Shown here: positions 15,269 through 24,004 of the stretch, piece by piece | How the letters are laid out: each line of letters starts with the position of its first letter | Position numbering within the stretch: the first letter of the stretch is position 1 | Assembly (NCBI GenBank): GCA_902196205.1 | Contig: CABIKM010000045.1 | Location: forward strand, 1 to 48,089 | Direction: 5' to 3' | Source: Candidatus Methylomirabilis lanthanidiphila | GTDB taxonomy: Bacteria > Methylomirabilota > Methylomirabilia > Methylomirabilales > Methylomirabilaceae | DNA: 48,089 nucleotides | Notes under the pieces: generated by a model | The model's input: the letters and a program-made list of their open reading frames with translations, nothing else | What the model was told of the DNA's origin: nothing | Databases searched by the model: none | Made by a program: the position numbers and the translations under genes

Positions 15269-17002
15269 CTAGGCAACCTTTGGGCGGGATTTGTGGGCCC
15301 AGGTCAGCAGCTTGTCGAGGGGCCAGGTATTGATGACGTCGGCCTTTTCAAGCCAGGCGCGGCGGGCGACAGCGACGCCGAGGGCCATATTGTCGAGCTG
15401 ATCGAGGACGTGGGTATCGGTGCTGATGGCCAACTTGACCCCCAGCTCCTTCGCTTGCCGCGCATGGTGATCGTTCAGGTCGAGGCGCGACGGCTGGGCA
15501 TTGATCTCCAGGGCCTTGCCGTACTGCCTGGCCGCCGCCAAGACCGCCTCCATGTCGACGTCGTAGGGATCGCGCTCGCCGATCAGGCGGCCGGTCGGAT
15601 GGGCGAAGATGTGGACGTAGGGGTTGCTGAGGGCCTTGACGATCCGGGCGGTCATCCCGGCCCGATCCTGCTTGAAGCGGGAGTGGATGGCGCAGACCAC
15701 GATGTCGAGTTGGGCCAGCGCCCGGTCCGGGAAGTCCAGGCTCCCGTCGGCCAGGATGTCGCACTCGCTGCCTGCCAGGATCCGGATCTTCGGGTACTTC
15801 TTGCTGAGGGCGCGGATCCGGCCGATCTGCTCGAGCAGTTTTTCCTCGGAGATGCCGCCCGCAACAGTGGCCGCTCGGGAGTGGTCCGAGACGATGATGT
15901 ACTCGTACCCCTTCCGCTGGGCCGCCTCGATGAGCGCTTCAAGGGTATGATGGCCGTCGGTCCAGTTGGTGTGGGCGTGCAGGTCGCCGCGCAGATCGGA
16001 CAGTGTCAGCAGATGTGGCAGGCGCCCTTCGAGGGCCGCCTCGACCTCGCCGGCGTCTTCCCGAAGCTCTGGCGGGATGTACGGCAGGCCGATCGCGTTG
16101 TAGACCTCTTCCTCGCCGGCGCCGGCGATCCGCGTGCCGGTGGCCTCCTGGAAGACGCCGTACTCGCTGACCTTCAGCCCCTTGCGGACCGCGAACTCCC
16201 GCACCCGGATGTTGTGGGTCTTGGAACCGGTGAAGTACTGCAGCGCGGCACCGAAGCAGTCCGGCTCGACCACGCGGAGGTCGACCTGGATCCCTTCCCG
16301 GTGACGGATGGTGGCCTTGGTCTCGCCCTGGAGCAGTACCTCCGAGACCTGCGGGAGCGACGTGAAGACCGCCATGATCTTGGCCGGTTGTGCGGAGGTG
16401 ACGAGGAGGTCGACGTCCTTGACGGTCTCGCGCATCCGCCGAAGGCTGCCGGCCAGGCTGATCTGTCTGACCTCGGGGAGCTGCTCCAGGATCCGGACCA
16501 GCTCGTGGGCCAGGGGCAGGGCCCGCCCAAGCGGCATTCGCTCTCGCCCTGCCTTGACGACCTGAATCCCCTTGAGGATGTTGTCGACCGTCTTCTGCTT
16601 GACTCCCGGCAGGCCGAGCAGCTTCCCTTGCAGGGCCAGGCTTTCGAGTGTTTCGACCGAATCGACCTGGAGCTGCTGGAAGAGGAGCTTTGCGGTCTTC
16701 GGCCCGACGCCCGGGATCGCCATCAGCTCGACCACGCCGCGGGGGATCTCCGCGCGCAGCTCGTCCAGATACGCCATGCGCCCGGTCTCGAGCGCCTGCC
16801 GGATCTTGGCCGCCAGGTCCTTGCCGATTCCGGCGATGTCGGCGAGGCCGCCGCGGGCCGCGACCGCCTCGATCTCCTCGGTCAAAGACTCCAGGTTCAT
16901 GGCCGCCCGGCGGTAGGCTCGGATCTTGAAGGCGTTGTCGTCCTTGATCTCCAGCAGGTCGGCGATCTCGTGAAACAGCGTGGCGATTTCGAGGTTTCTC
17001 AT
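15269..17002 (-). CDS. polX: DNA polymerase X with PHP domain (PolX)
   Basis: A 577-residue family X polymerase for gap filling in base-excision repair. Domains in order: N-terminal 8-kDa helix-hairpin-helix part (LADIAGIGKDLAAKIRQALE, AIPGVGPKTAKLLFQQL), the polymerase palm with GSLRRMRETVKDVDLLV (nucleotidyl-transferase GS and DxD), and a C-terminal PHP phosphoesterase (DLHAHTNWTDGHHTLEAL, SDHSRAA, HPTGRLIG, STDTHVLDQL) that gives 3'-5' exonuclease activity. I start it at MRNLEIATLF (17002), the family N-terminus. The longer reading frame upstream adds a low-quality Arg-rich stretch. Confidence 0.95.
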   Translation of the reverse strand: MRNLEIATLFHEIADLLEIKDDNAFKIRAYRRAAMNLESLTEEIEAVAARGGLADIAGIGKDLAAKIRQALETGRMAYLDELRAEIPRGVVELMAIPGVGPKTAKLLFQQLQVDSVETLESLALQGKLLGLPGVKQKTVDNILKGIQVVKAGRERMPLGRALPLAHELVRILEQLPEVRQISLAGSLRRMRETVKDVDLLVTSAQPAKIMAVFTSLPQVSEVLLQGETKATIRHREGIQVDLRVVEPDCFGAALQYFTGSKTHNIRVREFAVRKGLKVSEYGVFQEATGTRIAGAGEEEVYNAIGLPYIPPELREDAGEVEAALEGRLPHLLTLSDLRGDLHAHTNWTDGHHTLEALIEAAQRKGYEYIIVSDHSRAATVAGGISEEKLLEQIGRIRALSKKYPKIRILAGSECDILADGSLDFPDRALAQLDIVVCAIHSRFKQDRAGMTARIVKALSNPYVHIFAHPTGRLIGERDPYDVDMEAVLAAARQYGKALEINAQPSRLDLNDHHARQAKELGVKLAISTDTHVLDQLDNMALGVAVARRAWLEKADVINTWPLDKLLTWAHKSRPKVA

Positions 17003-17069
17003 GGCGGAGACGAATGATATAGGGTGAGAGGCGTGGCGCAGACGGTCGTGCGTAACAGTCCGATTACGA

Positions 17070-17999
17070 TTACGAAGGGGCGACCTCGAGGGATCGCTCC
17101 GGCTGCAACAACGGTCGCGCCCATCGCTCAATCACGCCACTGCGGACGGAAGCCGGATGCTCCAGATCCAGATGATGCTGGATCTCCCGTACAAGCCTGG
17201 TGTGCAGGTGGTGCCCCGCGCCGTGCGCGATAATGGTCCCGACGACCGGCCGGCCAAGGAGATAGAGATCTCCCAACAGGTCGAGAACCTTATGGCGAAC
17301 CAGCTCGTCTCGAAATCGGAGATCGCCGTTCAGTACGCCACCGTCGCCGATCACGATCGCATTGTCAAAGGACCCGCCCAGACCCAGGTTCCGACGGTGA
17401 AGCTCTTTGATGTCCTTGAGGAAGCCGTAGGTTCGACATGATGCAATCTCTTCGGCAAACCTCTCCCTGGTGATGTCGAAGGCGACCGACTGGTCTCCCA
17501 GGGCCGGGTGGTCGAATCGCATCGTGTAGATGACCTGAAGGCGCTCTGAAGGGACGATCTGAATGCTCGAGCGCTCGGTTTCGATCACCACACGCTCTTT
17601 GATCTTGAGATACGTTCTGGCCACCATCTGTCGTTTGAGACCTGCTGCCCTGATCAGCTCGACAAAGGGCGCCGCGCTGCCATCCATAGCCGGAACCTCT
17701 GAGCCGTCGAGTTCTATCAGGACGTTGTCCAGCCCCGTTCCCGCAAACGCCGCCATCAGGTGTTCGATGGTCCGCACCTTGACGCCGTCCTTCCCGATCG
17801 TAGTGGCGTGATTGACGTCGACGATGTGCGCGGGTATGGCCTCGATCGTGGGCGCGAGGGGAAGATCGATACGCTTGAATACGACACCGGAGTTTGATGG
17901 GGCGGGACGGAGAGCCATCGTAACCGGCCGGCCGGTGTGAAGCCCTGTCCCTTCGCATGTGACGATTCTCTGAAGCGTTCGCTGATGGCTCACAATCAT
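17070..17999 (-). CDS. lpxC: UDP-3-O-acyl-N-acetylglucosamine deacetylase LpxC
   Basis: LpxC performs the committed zinc-dependent step of lipid A synthesis, so the organism makes lipopolysaccharide. The 309-residue protein starts MIVSHQRTLQRIVTCEGTGLH. The zinc ligands and catalytic residues are all visible: Glu-His in TIEHLMAAFAG, His and Asp in RHKVLDLLGDL, and the catalytic His in HGAGHHLH. It stands apart from other lpx genes here, next to polX. Length is normal. Confidence 0.97.
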   Translation of the reverse strand: MIVSHQRTLQRIVTCEGTGLHTGRPVTMALRPAPSNSGVVFKRIDLPLAPTIEAIPAHIVDVNHATTIGKDGVKVRTIEHLMAAFAGTGLDNVLIELDGSEVPAMDGSAAPFVELIRAAGLKRQMVARTYLKIKERVVIETERSSIQIVPSERLQVIYTMRFDHPALGDQSVAFDITRERFAEEIASCRTYGFLKDIKELHRRNLGLGGSFDNAIVIGDGGVLNGDLRFRDELVRHKVLDLLGDLYLLGRPVVGTIIAHGAGHHLHTRLVREIQHHLDLEHPASVRSGVIERWARPLLQPERSLEVAPS

Positions 18000-18106
18000 C
18001 TCCTCATCAGGCCTGCTCTGTCTGAGCTCATACCCGGTCCAATCTACACGAATCAGCGTGATTGTACTTGAAGACTGTCATTTTCGCAAGCCGTGTATCA
18101 GGGGTA

Positions 18107-18601
18107 TCACTGCGACCCCGATGCCCAGCGTTGATAGAGTCGCTGAACGGCATCACAACAGGGCAGATCTCTCAGCGGGCTCAGCAGATTCGCCATGTTT
18201 GCCTCGATCGCAGGCAGGCCTGTGGGGATCCTTTGTCTTCGACGATTGGCGCGTCCGGCGGGAGGAGACGGACGAGTCCGGCCGATCCTCAATACAATCT
18301 CGCCCACGACCGACTCGCCGACCTCCTTATTGAGGATCGTCTTCAACTGATGACGCAGCATGTGGAGCTCATGCATCCAGACAGGGTCCTCGGCGCAGAG
18401 GTACAGGCATCCACCCCTGAAGTCCTCCACGCTCACCCGTTCCTTGATCCGGTCGGCGACGGCTCGGTCCCACGCCCGCAGGAGCGCAAGATGGCGAATG
18501 ATCCGACCGAAACCCAGCCCTTGCAGGCTGCTCTCGAGGATATCCGCACATCGGGCGGGGGCGGCCTGCGCCTTCCTCTGTCTCGATTCAGTCGCCTTCA
18601 C
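18107..18601 (-). CDS. DUF721 family protein (DciA-like)
   Basis: A 164-residue protein with the DUF721 core: ADILESSLQGLGFGRIIRHL, LLRAWDRAVADRIKERVSVEDF, GCLYLCAEDPVWMHELHML. DUF721 includes DciA, the helicase operator that replaces DnaC/DnaI in many bacteria, so a role in DnaB loading is possible. I place the start at GTG 18601, with GGAG 8 bp upstream; the frame is open further but overlaps the RNase H gene with poor-quality sequence. It shares the strand with rnhA just upstream. Confidence 0.75.
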   Translation of the reverse strand: MKATESRQRKAQAAPARCADILESSLQGLGFGRIIRHLALLRAWDRAVADRIKERVSVEDFRGGCLYLCAEDPVWMHELHMLRHQLKTILNKEVGESVVGEIVLRIGRTRPSPPAGRANRRRQRIPTGLPAIEANMANLLSPLRDLPCCDAVQRLYQRWASGSQ

Positions 18602-18695
18602 CTGACACACTCCGCCGTGCGCGCCGCCTTTACCGGCTCTGCCGTCAGGATGGCCGATGGCCCAAGCAGGGGCGAGCAGGACCGCTGCGGTCCGT

Positions 18696-19193
18696 TCACG
18701 ATCGTTTCTCGTCTCGGGGGACCCCGGCCAGGGCTTCATCGATCGCGCGGTTCGCGAGGGCGTCCGCCTGGCGGTTCAGTTCGCGACCGATATGCTCAAC
18801 TGAGAACCGACAGCTCGCCGCCGCCAGTTCGTGGATGAGGTCGAGCGCCTGCGTGTACAGGACGCGGAGGCGGGGGTTTTTGACCCGATATCTGCCCTGG
18901 ACCTGTCTGACCAGCAGTTCGGAGTCGGACCGGATCGCGACATCGGCAGGGTGGAGTATCCTTGCCTCCCGCAGCGCCAGCAGGAGCGCTTCATATTCGG
19001 CGACGTTATTCGTTGCCTCGCCGATATAACGACAGAAGGTCCGGCACAACCGCCGATCATCCGTCTCCAGCATCACACCGATCCCGGCCGGTCCGGGATT
19101 GCCGCGCGCGCCCCCGTCGATGTGGATGATCAGCCGCAGGCCGTGCGGAATCGGGCCGGCGTCCGGCCCCCCCGCCCCCTGCGCCGTCGTCAC
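18696..19193 (-). CDS. rnhA: RNase HI family protein
   Basis: RNase H cuts RNA in RNA-DNA hybrids. The 165-residue product has the four acidic residues in place: Asp in LIIHIDGGARGNPGPAG, Glu in NNVAEYEALLLAL, Asp in AIRSDSELLVRQ and Asp in LNRQADALANRA. It resembles the shorter, archaeal-like RNase HI branch. The GTG at 19193 overlaps the stop of the zinc-ribbon gene by 4 bp (GTGA); a GTG at 19220 is the alternative. The gene order zinc-ribbon protein then RNase H suggests one transcript. Confidence 0.88.
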   Translation of the reverse strand: MTTAQGAGGPDAGPIPHGLRLIIHIDGGARGNPGPAGIGVMLETDDRRLCRTFCRYIGEATNNVAEYEALLLALREARILHPADVAIRSDSELLVRQVQGRYRVKNPRLRVLYTQALDLIHELAAASCRFSVEHIGRELNRQADALANRAIDEALAGVPRDEKRS

Positions 19194-19894
19194 CCCTTCC
19201 AATAGAGGATCCGACCGCACCCTTCGCAGGTGCGAATCGCTTCGTTGCGGCGAACCTCGTTATACAACTGAGGCGTGAGGGCTACGTGGCACCCTTCGCA
19301 CGACCGGCCTGTTGCGTTCGCAACCGCCAGGCCATCCCGACTCTTGAGCAGTCGAAGGTATACCTGCAGCAGGGACGCCTCCACGCTTCCGGACCGGCGT
19401 TCCCTGGTCTTCCGTAATATTGACACGCGGTCTTGTAGTTTCCGCAGCTCGTCTTCTCGCTGCTGCTTATTTTTCAGAAACTCTGCCTCCGTGACCCTGA
19501 CCTTCTCCGTTTCCTGATTGCGGATTTTCACGGCGCTGTCGATGTCGTCAAGGCCGATGAGAATCTCTTCCTCGAGCGTCGAGATCTTCTGCTTCAGCCC
19601 CTCGACCTCTTTCAGGGTCGCCGTGTATTCCTGGTTAGTCTTGATCTCAAATAGGCGGCCTTGCCGCTTTTTCAGCTCTCTGCCGGCCTCATCCAGATCA
19701 CGCTCTTTCTGGCGGCGAACTTTCTGGAGCTGCTCTACCTCAGCGGCGGCCGCGTCGAGAGCCGCCTTGGCCTGAACCAATTGCTGTTCCATCGTTCTGA
19801 TCTGGACTGGAATAGCGGCGATCGCCCCATCAAGTACAGCGATTTCGCCGTCGAGCCCTTGTAGCTGGATGAGTTGCTCTAAGTCCTGAAGCAC
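19190..19894 (-). CDS. Coiled-coil protein with C4 zinc ribbon
   Basis: A 234-residue protein consisting of a long N-terminal coiled coil (about residues 1-175, rich in Glu, Lys, Gln and Leu) and a C-terminal zinc ribbon with two Cys pairs: CEGCHVALTPQ and CEGCGRILYWKG. This is the DUF164 / C4-type zinc-ribbon family, found in many bacteria. Some relatives have been linked to flagellar, secretion or RNA-related functions, but no precise role can be given. It is coupled to the RNase H gene by a 4-bp overlap. Confidence 0.85.
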   Translation of the reverse strand: MLQDLEQLIQLQGLDGEIAVLDGAIAAIPVQIRTMEQQLVQAKAALDAAAAEVEQLQKVRRQKERDLDEAGRELKKRQGRLFEIKTNQEYTATLKEVEGLKQKISTLEEEILIGLDDIDSAVKIRNQETEKVRVTEAEFLKNKQQREDELRKLQDRVSILRKTRERRSGSVEASLLQVYLRLLKSRDGLAVANATGRSCEGCHVALTPQLYNEVRRNEAIRTCEGCGRILYWKG

Positions 19895-20013
19895 GGTGCA
19901 CCCCGTTATGATCAGCTTTCAGCCGTCAGCGCTCAGCTATCAGCGCCCAGTATACTGTGAACCCTGGGGCCCACCGCTGACTGCTGACCGCTATTCGCTG
20001 AGAGCTGCTTTGA

Positions 20014-20090
20014 TGGTGGGCCCACCTGGACTCGAACCAGGGACGACCCGGTTATGAGCCGGGGGCTCTAACCAACTGAGCTATGGGCCC
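20014..20090 (-). tRNA. tRNA with CAT anticodon (Met elongator or Ile2)
   Basis: The minus strand folds into a complete 77-nt cloverleaf: acceptor GGGCCCA paired with TGGGCCC, D-arm GCTCAGTTGGTTAGAGC, anticodon stem CCCGG/CCGGG with loop CTCATAA, T-arm CCTGG-TTCGAGT-CCAGG, and an encoded 3' CCA. It is not an initiator, since the C1:A72 mismatch and the GGG:CCC anticodon-stem pairs are missing. CAT can mean elongator Met or Ile2, where lysidine modifies C34. The C4:G69 and C5:G68 pairs are allowed for Ile2, so I leave it open. Confidence 0.95.
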
Positions 20091-20164
20091 CAGCAGAAGA
20101 TCAGCGGCCGGCGCTGCGGGATCAACAGTGAGAGCCCGATGATTTCCCGGCGCCGATCGCTGCC

Positions 20165-22138
20165 CTACGATTCCACAAAACTCTTAAGTTTCCTGCTTCG
20201 AGTAGGATGGCGGAGTTTGCGCAGCGCCTTGGCCTCAATCTGCCTGATCCGCTCGCGGGTGACGTCAAACTGCTGGCCGACTTCCTCCAGGGTATGATCC
20301 CGTCCATCCCCGAGTCCGAAACGGAGCTTCAAGATCTTTTGCTCTCGTTCCGTCAGCGTCTCGAGAACCTGCTCGGTCTGACCGCTTAAGTTCATCCCGA
20401 TGACGGCTTCGATGGGGGAGATCACCGCTTTATCCTCGATGAAGTCGCCAAGATGAGATCCTTCTTCCTCCCCGATAGGCGTTTCCAGCGAGATCGGTTC
20501 CTGAGCGATCTTCAACACTTTCCTGACCTTATCGACCGGCAGATCGATCTTCTGAGCGATCTCCTCCGGTGTCGGCTCCCGCCCGAACTCCTGGACCAGG
20601 TACCGGGAGGCGCGGGTCAACTTGTTGATGGTCTCGATCATATGAACGGGGATCCGGATCGTACGCGCCTGGTCGGCGATGGCTCGCGTGATAGCCTGGC
20701 GGACCCACCACGTGGCGTAGGTACTGAACTTATAGCCTCGTTGATATTCAAATTTATCCACTGCCCGCATCAGGCCGATGTTGCCCTCCTGAATCAGATC
20801 AAGGAATTGGAGGCCGCGATTCGTGTATTTCTTCGCGATGCTGATCACCAGGCGGAGGTTGGCCTCCACCATCTCTTTTTTTGCGAAGTGAGCCTTTTGC
20901 TCGCCGGTGGTAATGGCATGAAGCAACGACCGCAGCTCCTTGCCGGCGGCATCAGCCTCCTCCTCTACGCTCCGGATCTTCCGCTGGATGGTTGAGATCG
21001 CGTGCTCACATTCATCCAGTCCTTTCCGGTCGAGCCCCGCCCGGCGCAGAATCCCGCGTACGGCGGTCGTCTTGCCCCGGCCGTTCCCGGAGAGGGTCCT
21101 GATATCCTCCATAGACAGGCGATGGGACCGCGCCACGTCGCGGAGCTCGTGCTCCCCCTGTTCAATGCGCTCCAGGAGATTGCGAATTCTGGCCACGACC
21201 CGATCGATCACCCGCTGGTTCACATGGAGCTTGCGAATCAGCGTGGCCTGCGCCGCCTTGCGGCGTGCCAGCTCATTCAGGATCTTCTGCTGCCACCGCT
21301 CGCTCAGACGGCCGACACCGCGCTGGTAACGGCGACGGAGTCCATCAATCTTGACCTGCTCATCTCGGAGGGCTTCCAGGGCCGGCGTATGTTCGGTCAG
21401 CAACTCGCGCTCTTTCTGCTCGGAGATTTCATCAAATTCGTTAAGCGAGAGCAGTTCAAAGATACGCGCTTTCCCGTGCAACAGCCGCTCTCCGATTTCC
21501 GTAATCTCTCGAACCGCGACCCCTGCCTGGCAGACAGCTTCGGCAACCTCTTTGTGGCCCTCTTCGATGCGTTTTGCTATCTGAATCTCCCCCTCACGGG
21601 TCAGCAGAGGGGTTTTCCCCATTTCTCGCAGATACATTCGAACCGGGTCGTCAGTCCTCCCCCCGGTCGGCGGGGCCAGCTCCGGTTCGACCTCGGCGCT
21701 CTCTTCTTCCTGCTGGGGCTCCGGTGATTTCACCGCCTTCGTTCGCTCCGTCTCGTCGACGACCTCAATATCCATCTCGTCGAAAAGATTCAGGATCTTG
21801 TCGATCTGATCGCCAGAGGTGACCTCTTCCGGCAGAAAACTGTTTACCTCTTCGTAGGTCAGGTACCCCTTTTTTCGCCCAAGCGATACCAGCGGCTTAA
21901 TGCCTTCTTTGATATCGGTCCGGGTGATCGTCATCGGCTTCTTCGCGTTCTTGGAGCCGGCATTGCCCCGAGCGCTCTTGGCTGACGAGGTGACCGATGC
22001 CGCCGCTGTTTTATCCTGCTTACCCTGTTTGCTCAAGACGGTCCGTGCGGGAACCGCATGTGAAGGATGCGTCGTCTGACGATGCGCTCCCCGCAGAGTG
22101 GCTTTTAACGGCTGTCTTGGCTTGCGTGTATCTGCCAT
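20165..22138 (-). CDS. rpoD: Primary sigma factor RpoD (sigma-70)
   Basis: A 657-residue housekeeping sigma factor. Region 1.1 ([20 protein letters not shown]) follows a Lys/Ala-rich N-terminal tail of about 68 residues. Region 1.2 is [20 protein letters not shown], region 2 includes [20 protein letters not shown] and [20 protein letters not shown], and region 4 includes [19 protein letters not shown] and [20 protein letters not shown]. The ATG at 22138 has AGGAGA 5 bp upstream. It is downstream of dnaG with a short gap, giving the classical rpsU-dnaG-rpoD order with yqeY and mutS2 inserted. Confidence 0.98.
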   Translation of the reverse strand: MADTRKPRQPLKATLRGAHRQTTHPSHAVPARTVLSKQGKQDKTAAASVTSSAKSARGNAGSKNAKKPMTITRTDIKEGIKPLVSLGRKKGYLTYEEVNSFLPEEVTSGDQIDKILNLFDEMDIEVVDETERTKAVKSPEPQQEEESAEVEPELAPPTGGRTDDPVRMYLREMGKTPLLTREGEIQIAKRIEEGHKEVAEAVCQAGVAVREITEIGERLLHGKARIFELLSLNEFDEISEQKERELLTEHTPALEALRDEQVKIDGLRRRYQRGVGRLSERWQQKILNELARRKAAQATLIRKLHVNQRVIDRVVARIRNLLERIEQGEHELRDVARSHRLSMEDIRTLSGNGRGKTTAVRGILRRAGLDRKGLDECEHAISTIQRKIRSVEEEADAAGKELRSLLHAITTGEQKAHFAKKEMVEANLRLVISIAKKYTNRGLQFLDLIQEGNIGLMRAVDKFEYQRGYKFSTYATWWVRQAITRAIADQARTIRIPVHMIETINKLTRASRYLVQEFGREPTPEEIAQKIDLPVDKVRKVLKIAQEPISLETPIGEEEGSHLGDFIEDKAVISPIEAVIGMNLSGQTEQVLETLTEREQKILKLRFGLGDGRDHTLEEVGQQFDVTRERIRQIEAKALRKLRHPTRSRKLKSFVES

Positions 22139-22200
22139 GCTGTCTCCTCTTGCCTTCAGCTATCAAGTATCAGCGATTCGCTGTCAGCTATGTCCGGGTG

Positions 22201-23988
22201 TTATGGTGAGGCCGGGGCATGAGATCGGGTTCGGCCTCTGTCAAGCGTCAGAAACTGGGCCTGCAGGCGCTCGACGGTCGCATGATCACCGGTTCGTTCC
22301 GCCGCCTCCATCTGCCGCCGAAGCTCCTCGCCCTTCTCGCGCTCACGCCTGACCTTGAGGCGCGTAAGACAATCGGAGAGGGCGCGTTCGATCGCCTCCT
22401 CCCCCTCGTACTCCCCGAGATCTGTGGCCAGCAACTGTGAGAGCACCCGCTGCGCCTCCGGTTCCATCGTCGCGAGCGGTGTTGCGCCGCGCCGCGCGTC
22501 AGGCCCCATGATCGCATACTGAAAGATCCTGCGAAGCGTGAGATCCTGCAATTCCTCCGGCCGTACGCTCTTTCGCACGCGATCGCCCGCGCCGGGATGG
22601 TGGAGCGCCAGGTGGATGAGCTTCCACTCTATAGAGGGTAACACTCTGGGTCGCAGTGTCGGCGGCACGGTGTCCCGTTTGCGGCCTTGTATCTGGAGGT
22701 TGAGTTCGCGAACGATGGCATCATTGGGAACCGACACCCGACGCGCCAGTTTTTCCGTATAACGCCGCCGCGTCACCTCATTGTCGACGGCGCTTAAAAG
22801 AGGGAGGACGGCATTCACTGCCGCCGCCTGGCCTTCCGGACCGGCCAGATCGAATCCCAAGACCTTCCGGTCGAGCAGGAACTCCATCAGATCCTTCGAG
22901 TGTGCGAGCGCATCAGCGAAGGCTGAGGGGCCGCGCTCCCGCACAAACCGATCGGGATCTTCTCCGTCGGGAAGCAGACTGACCCGCCAGTCCAGCCCGC
23001 TGTTGAGCAGGCTCTCGACGCACCGCCGTGCCGCGGCGATCCCGGCGGGATCGGGGTCGAATACCAGATACGCCCGTGTCGTATACCGACGGAGCAGGGC
23101 GATCTGTTGCGCGGTCAGCGCCGTGCCCAGGACGGCTACCGTATGCTGTATGTCATGCGCGTGCAGCGCGATCAGGTCGAGATACCCTTCCACCACGACC
23201 GCCGAACCCTGATCGCGAATGGCGGATGCCGCCTGGTGCAGGCCGAACAGGTGCGCCCCTTTCTTGTAGATGGGGGTCTCGGGGGAGTTCAGATATTTCG
23301 GCAGCGAATCGTCCAGGACACGACCACCGAAGGCGATGACCTGACCCGTCGAATCGCAGATCGGGATCATGAGCCGGTTGCGGAACCGGTCATACGCCCC
23401 GCTTCCCTCTTTGCGCGGCAGTGCCAGCCCCGCCTCCTCCACCTGCTTCTTGGAAAATCCTCTTCGCACCAGGTGGCGCAGGAGCCCGTCCCAGGACGCC
23501 GCGGCGTAGCCGAGTCCGAACCGCTCGACGACCGAATCCGGGATACCGCGACGCTTCAGATAGTCGCGGGCGGGCGCCCCGATCGTCTGATGTTGAAGCT
23601 GATGGCGAAAGAATTCTGCCGCCGCCGTGTGGATCTGCAGCAGCCCGGGGCGCGCGCGCTCGGTCTGCCCCGTCCCGCCCGCGGTCTGTGTCTGGAATCG
23701 CGTCGGCAGACTGATGCCGGCGCGCTCGGCCAGCGACCGGACGGCCTCGGGGAAGCTCCAGCGCTCCTGCCTCATCAGGAAACCGATCGCATCCCCGCCC
23801 TCCCCGCAACCGAAACAGTGAAAGATCTGACGCTCCGGGTTCACGGTGAAGGAGGGGGTCTTTTCGTTATGGAAGGGACACAGGGCCTTATAGTAACGTC
23901 CGGCGGGCTTCAGGGGGAGGTATCGGCCGACAAGCTGCACGATGTCAGTGCCGGCCAGCACCTGGGCGACTACCTCCTCCGCAATCAC
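22201..23988 (-). CDS. dnaG: DNA primase DnaG
   Basis: A 595-residue primase that lays RNA primers at the replication fork. The CHC2 zinc finger is CPFHNEKTPSF and FHCFGCGEGG, the TOPRIM core has VVVEGYLDLIAL and YLVFDPDPAG, and a helicase-binding C-terminal domain follows. I choose GTG at 23988 (VIAEEVVAQVLAGTDIV), which matches the usual MIPEEVI N-terminus, has AAAAGGA about 10 bp upstream and lies 16 bp after the mutS2 stop. Earlier starts overlap mutS2 with non-conserved sequence. Confidence 0.96.
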   Translation of the reverse strand: MIAEEVVAQVLAGTDIVQLVGRYLPLKPAGRYYKALCPFHNEKTPSFTVNPERQIFHCFGCGEGGDAIGFLMRQERWSFPEAVRSLAERAGISLPTRFQTQTAGGTGQTERARPGLLQIHTAAAEFFRHQLQHQTIGAPARDYLKRRGIPDSVVERFGLGYAAASWDGLLRHLVRRGFSKKQVEEAGLALPRKEGSGAYDRFRNRLMIPICDSTGQVIAFGGRVLDDSLPKYLNSPETPIYKKGAHLFGLHQAASAIRDQGSAVVVEGYLDLIALHAHDIQHTVAVLGTALTAQQIALLRRYTTRAYLVFDPDPAGIAAARRCVESLLNSGLDWRVSLLPDGEDPDRFVRERGPSAFADALAHSKDLMEFLLDRKVLGFDLAGPEGQAAAVNAVLPLLSAVDNEVTRRRYTEKLARRVSVPNDAIVRELNLQIQGRKRDTVPPTLRPRVLPSIEWKLIHLALHHPGAGDRVRKSVRPEELQDLTLRRIFQYAIMGPDARRGATPLATMEPEAQRVLSQLLATDLGEYEGEEAIERALSDCLTRLKVRREREKGEELRRQMEAAERTGDHATVERLQAQFLTLDRGRTRSHAPASP

Positions 23989-24004
23989 TATTCGCGCATC
24001 CTTT

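Noticed and set aside
15158-17017. Long plus-strand open frame opposite polX
   Set aside because: It is the antisense shadow of polX, made of codons mirrored from a GC-rich gene. No domain is recognisable.
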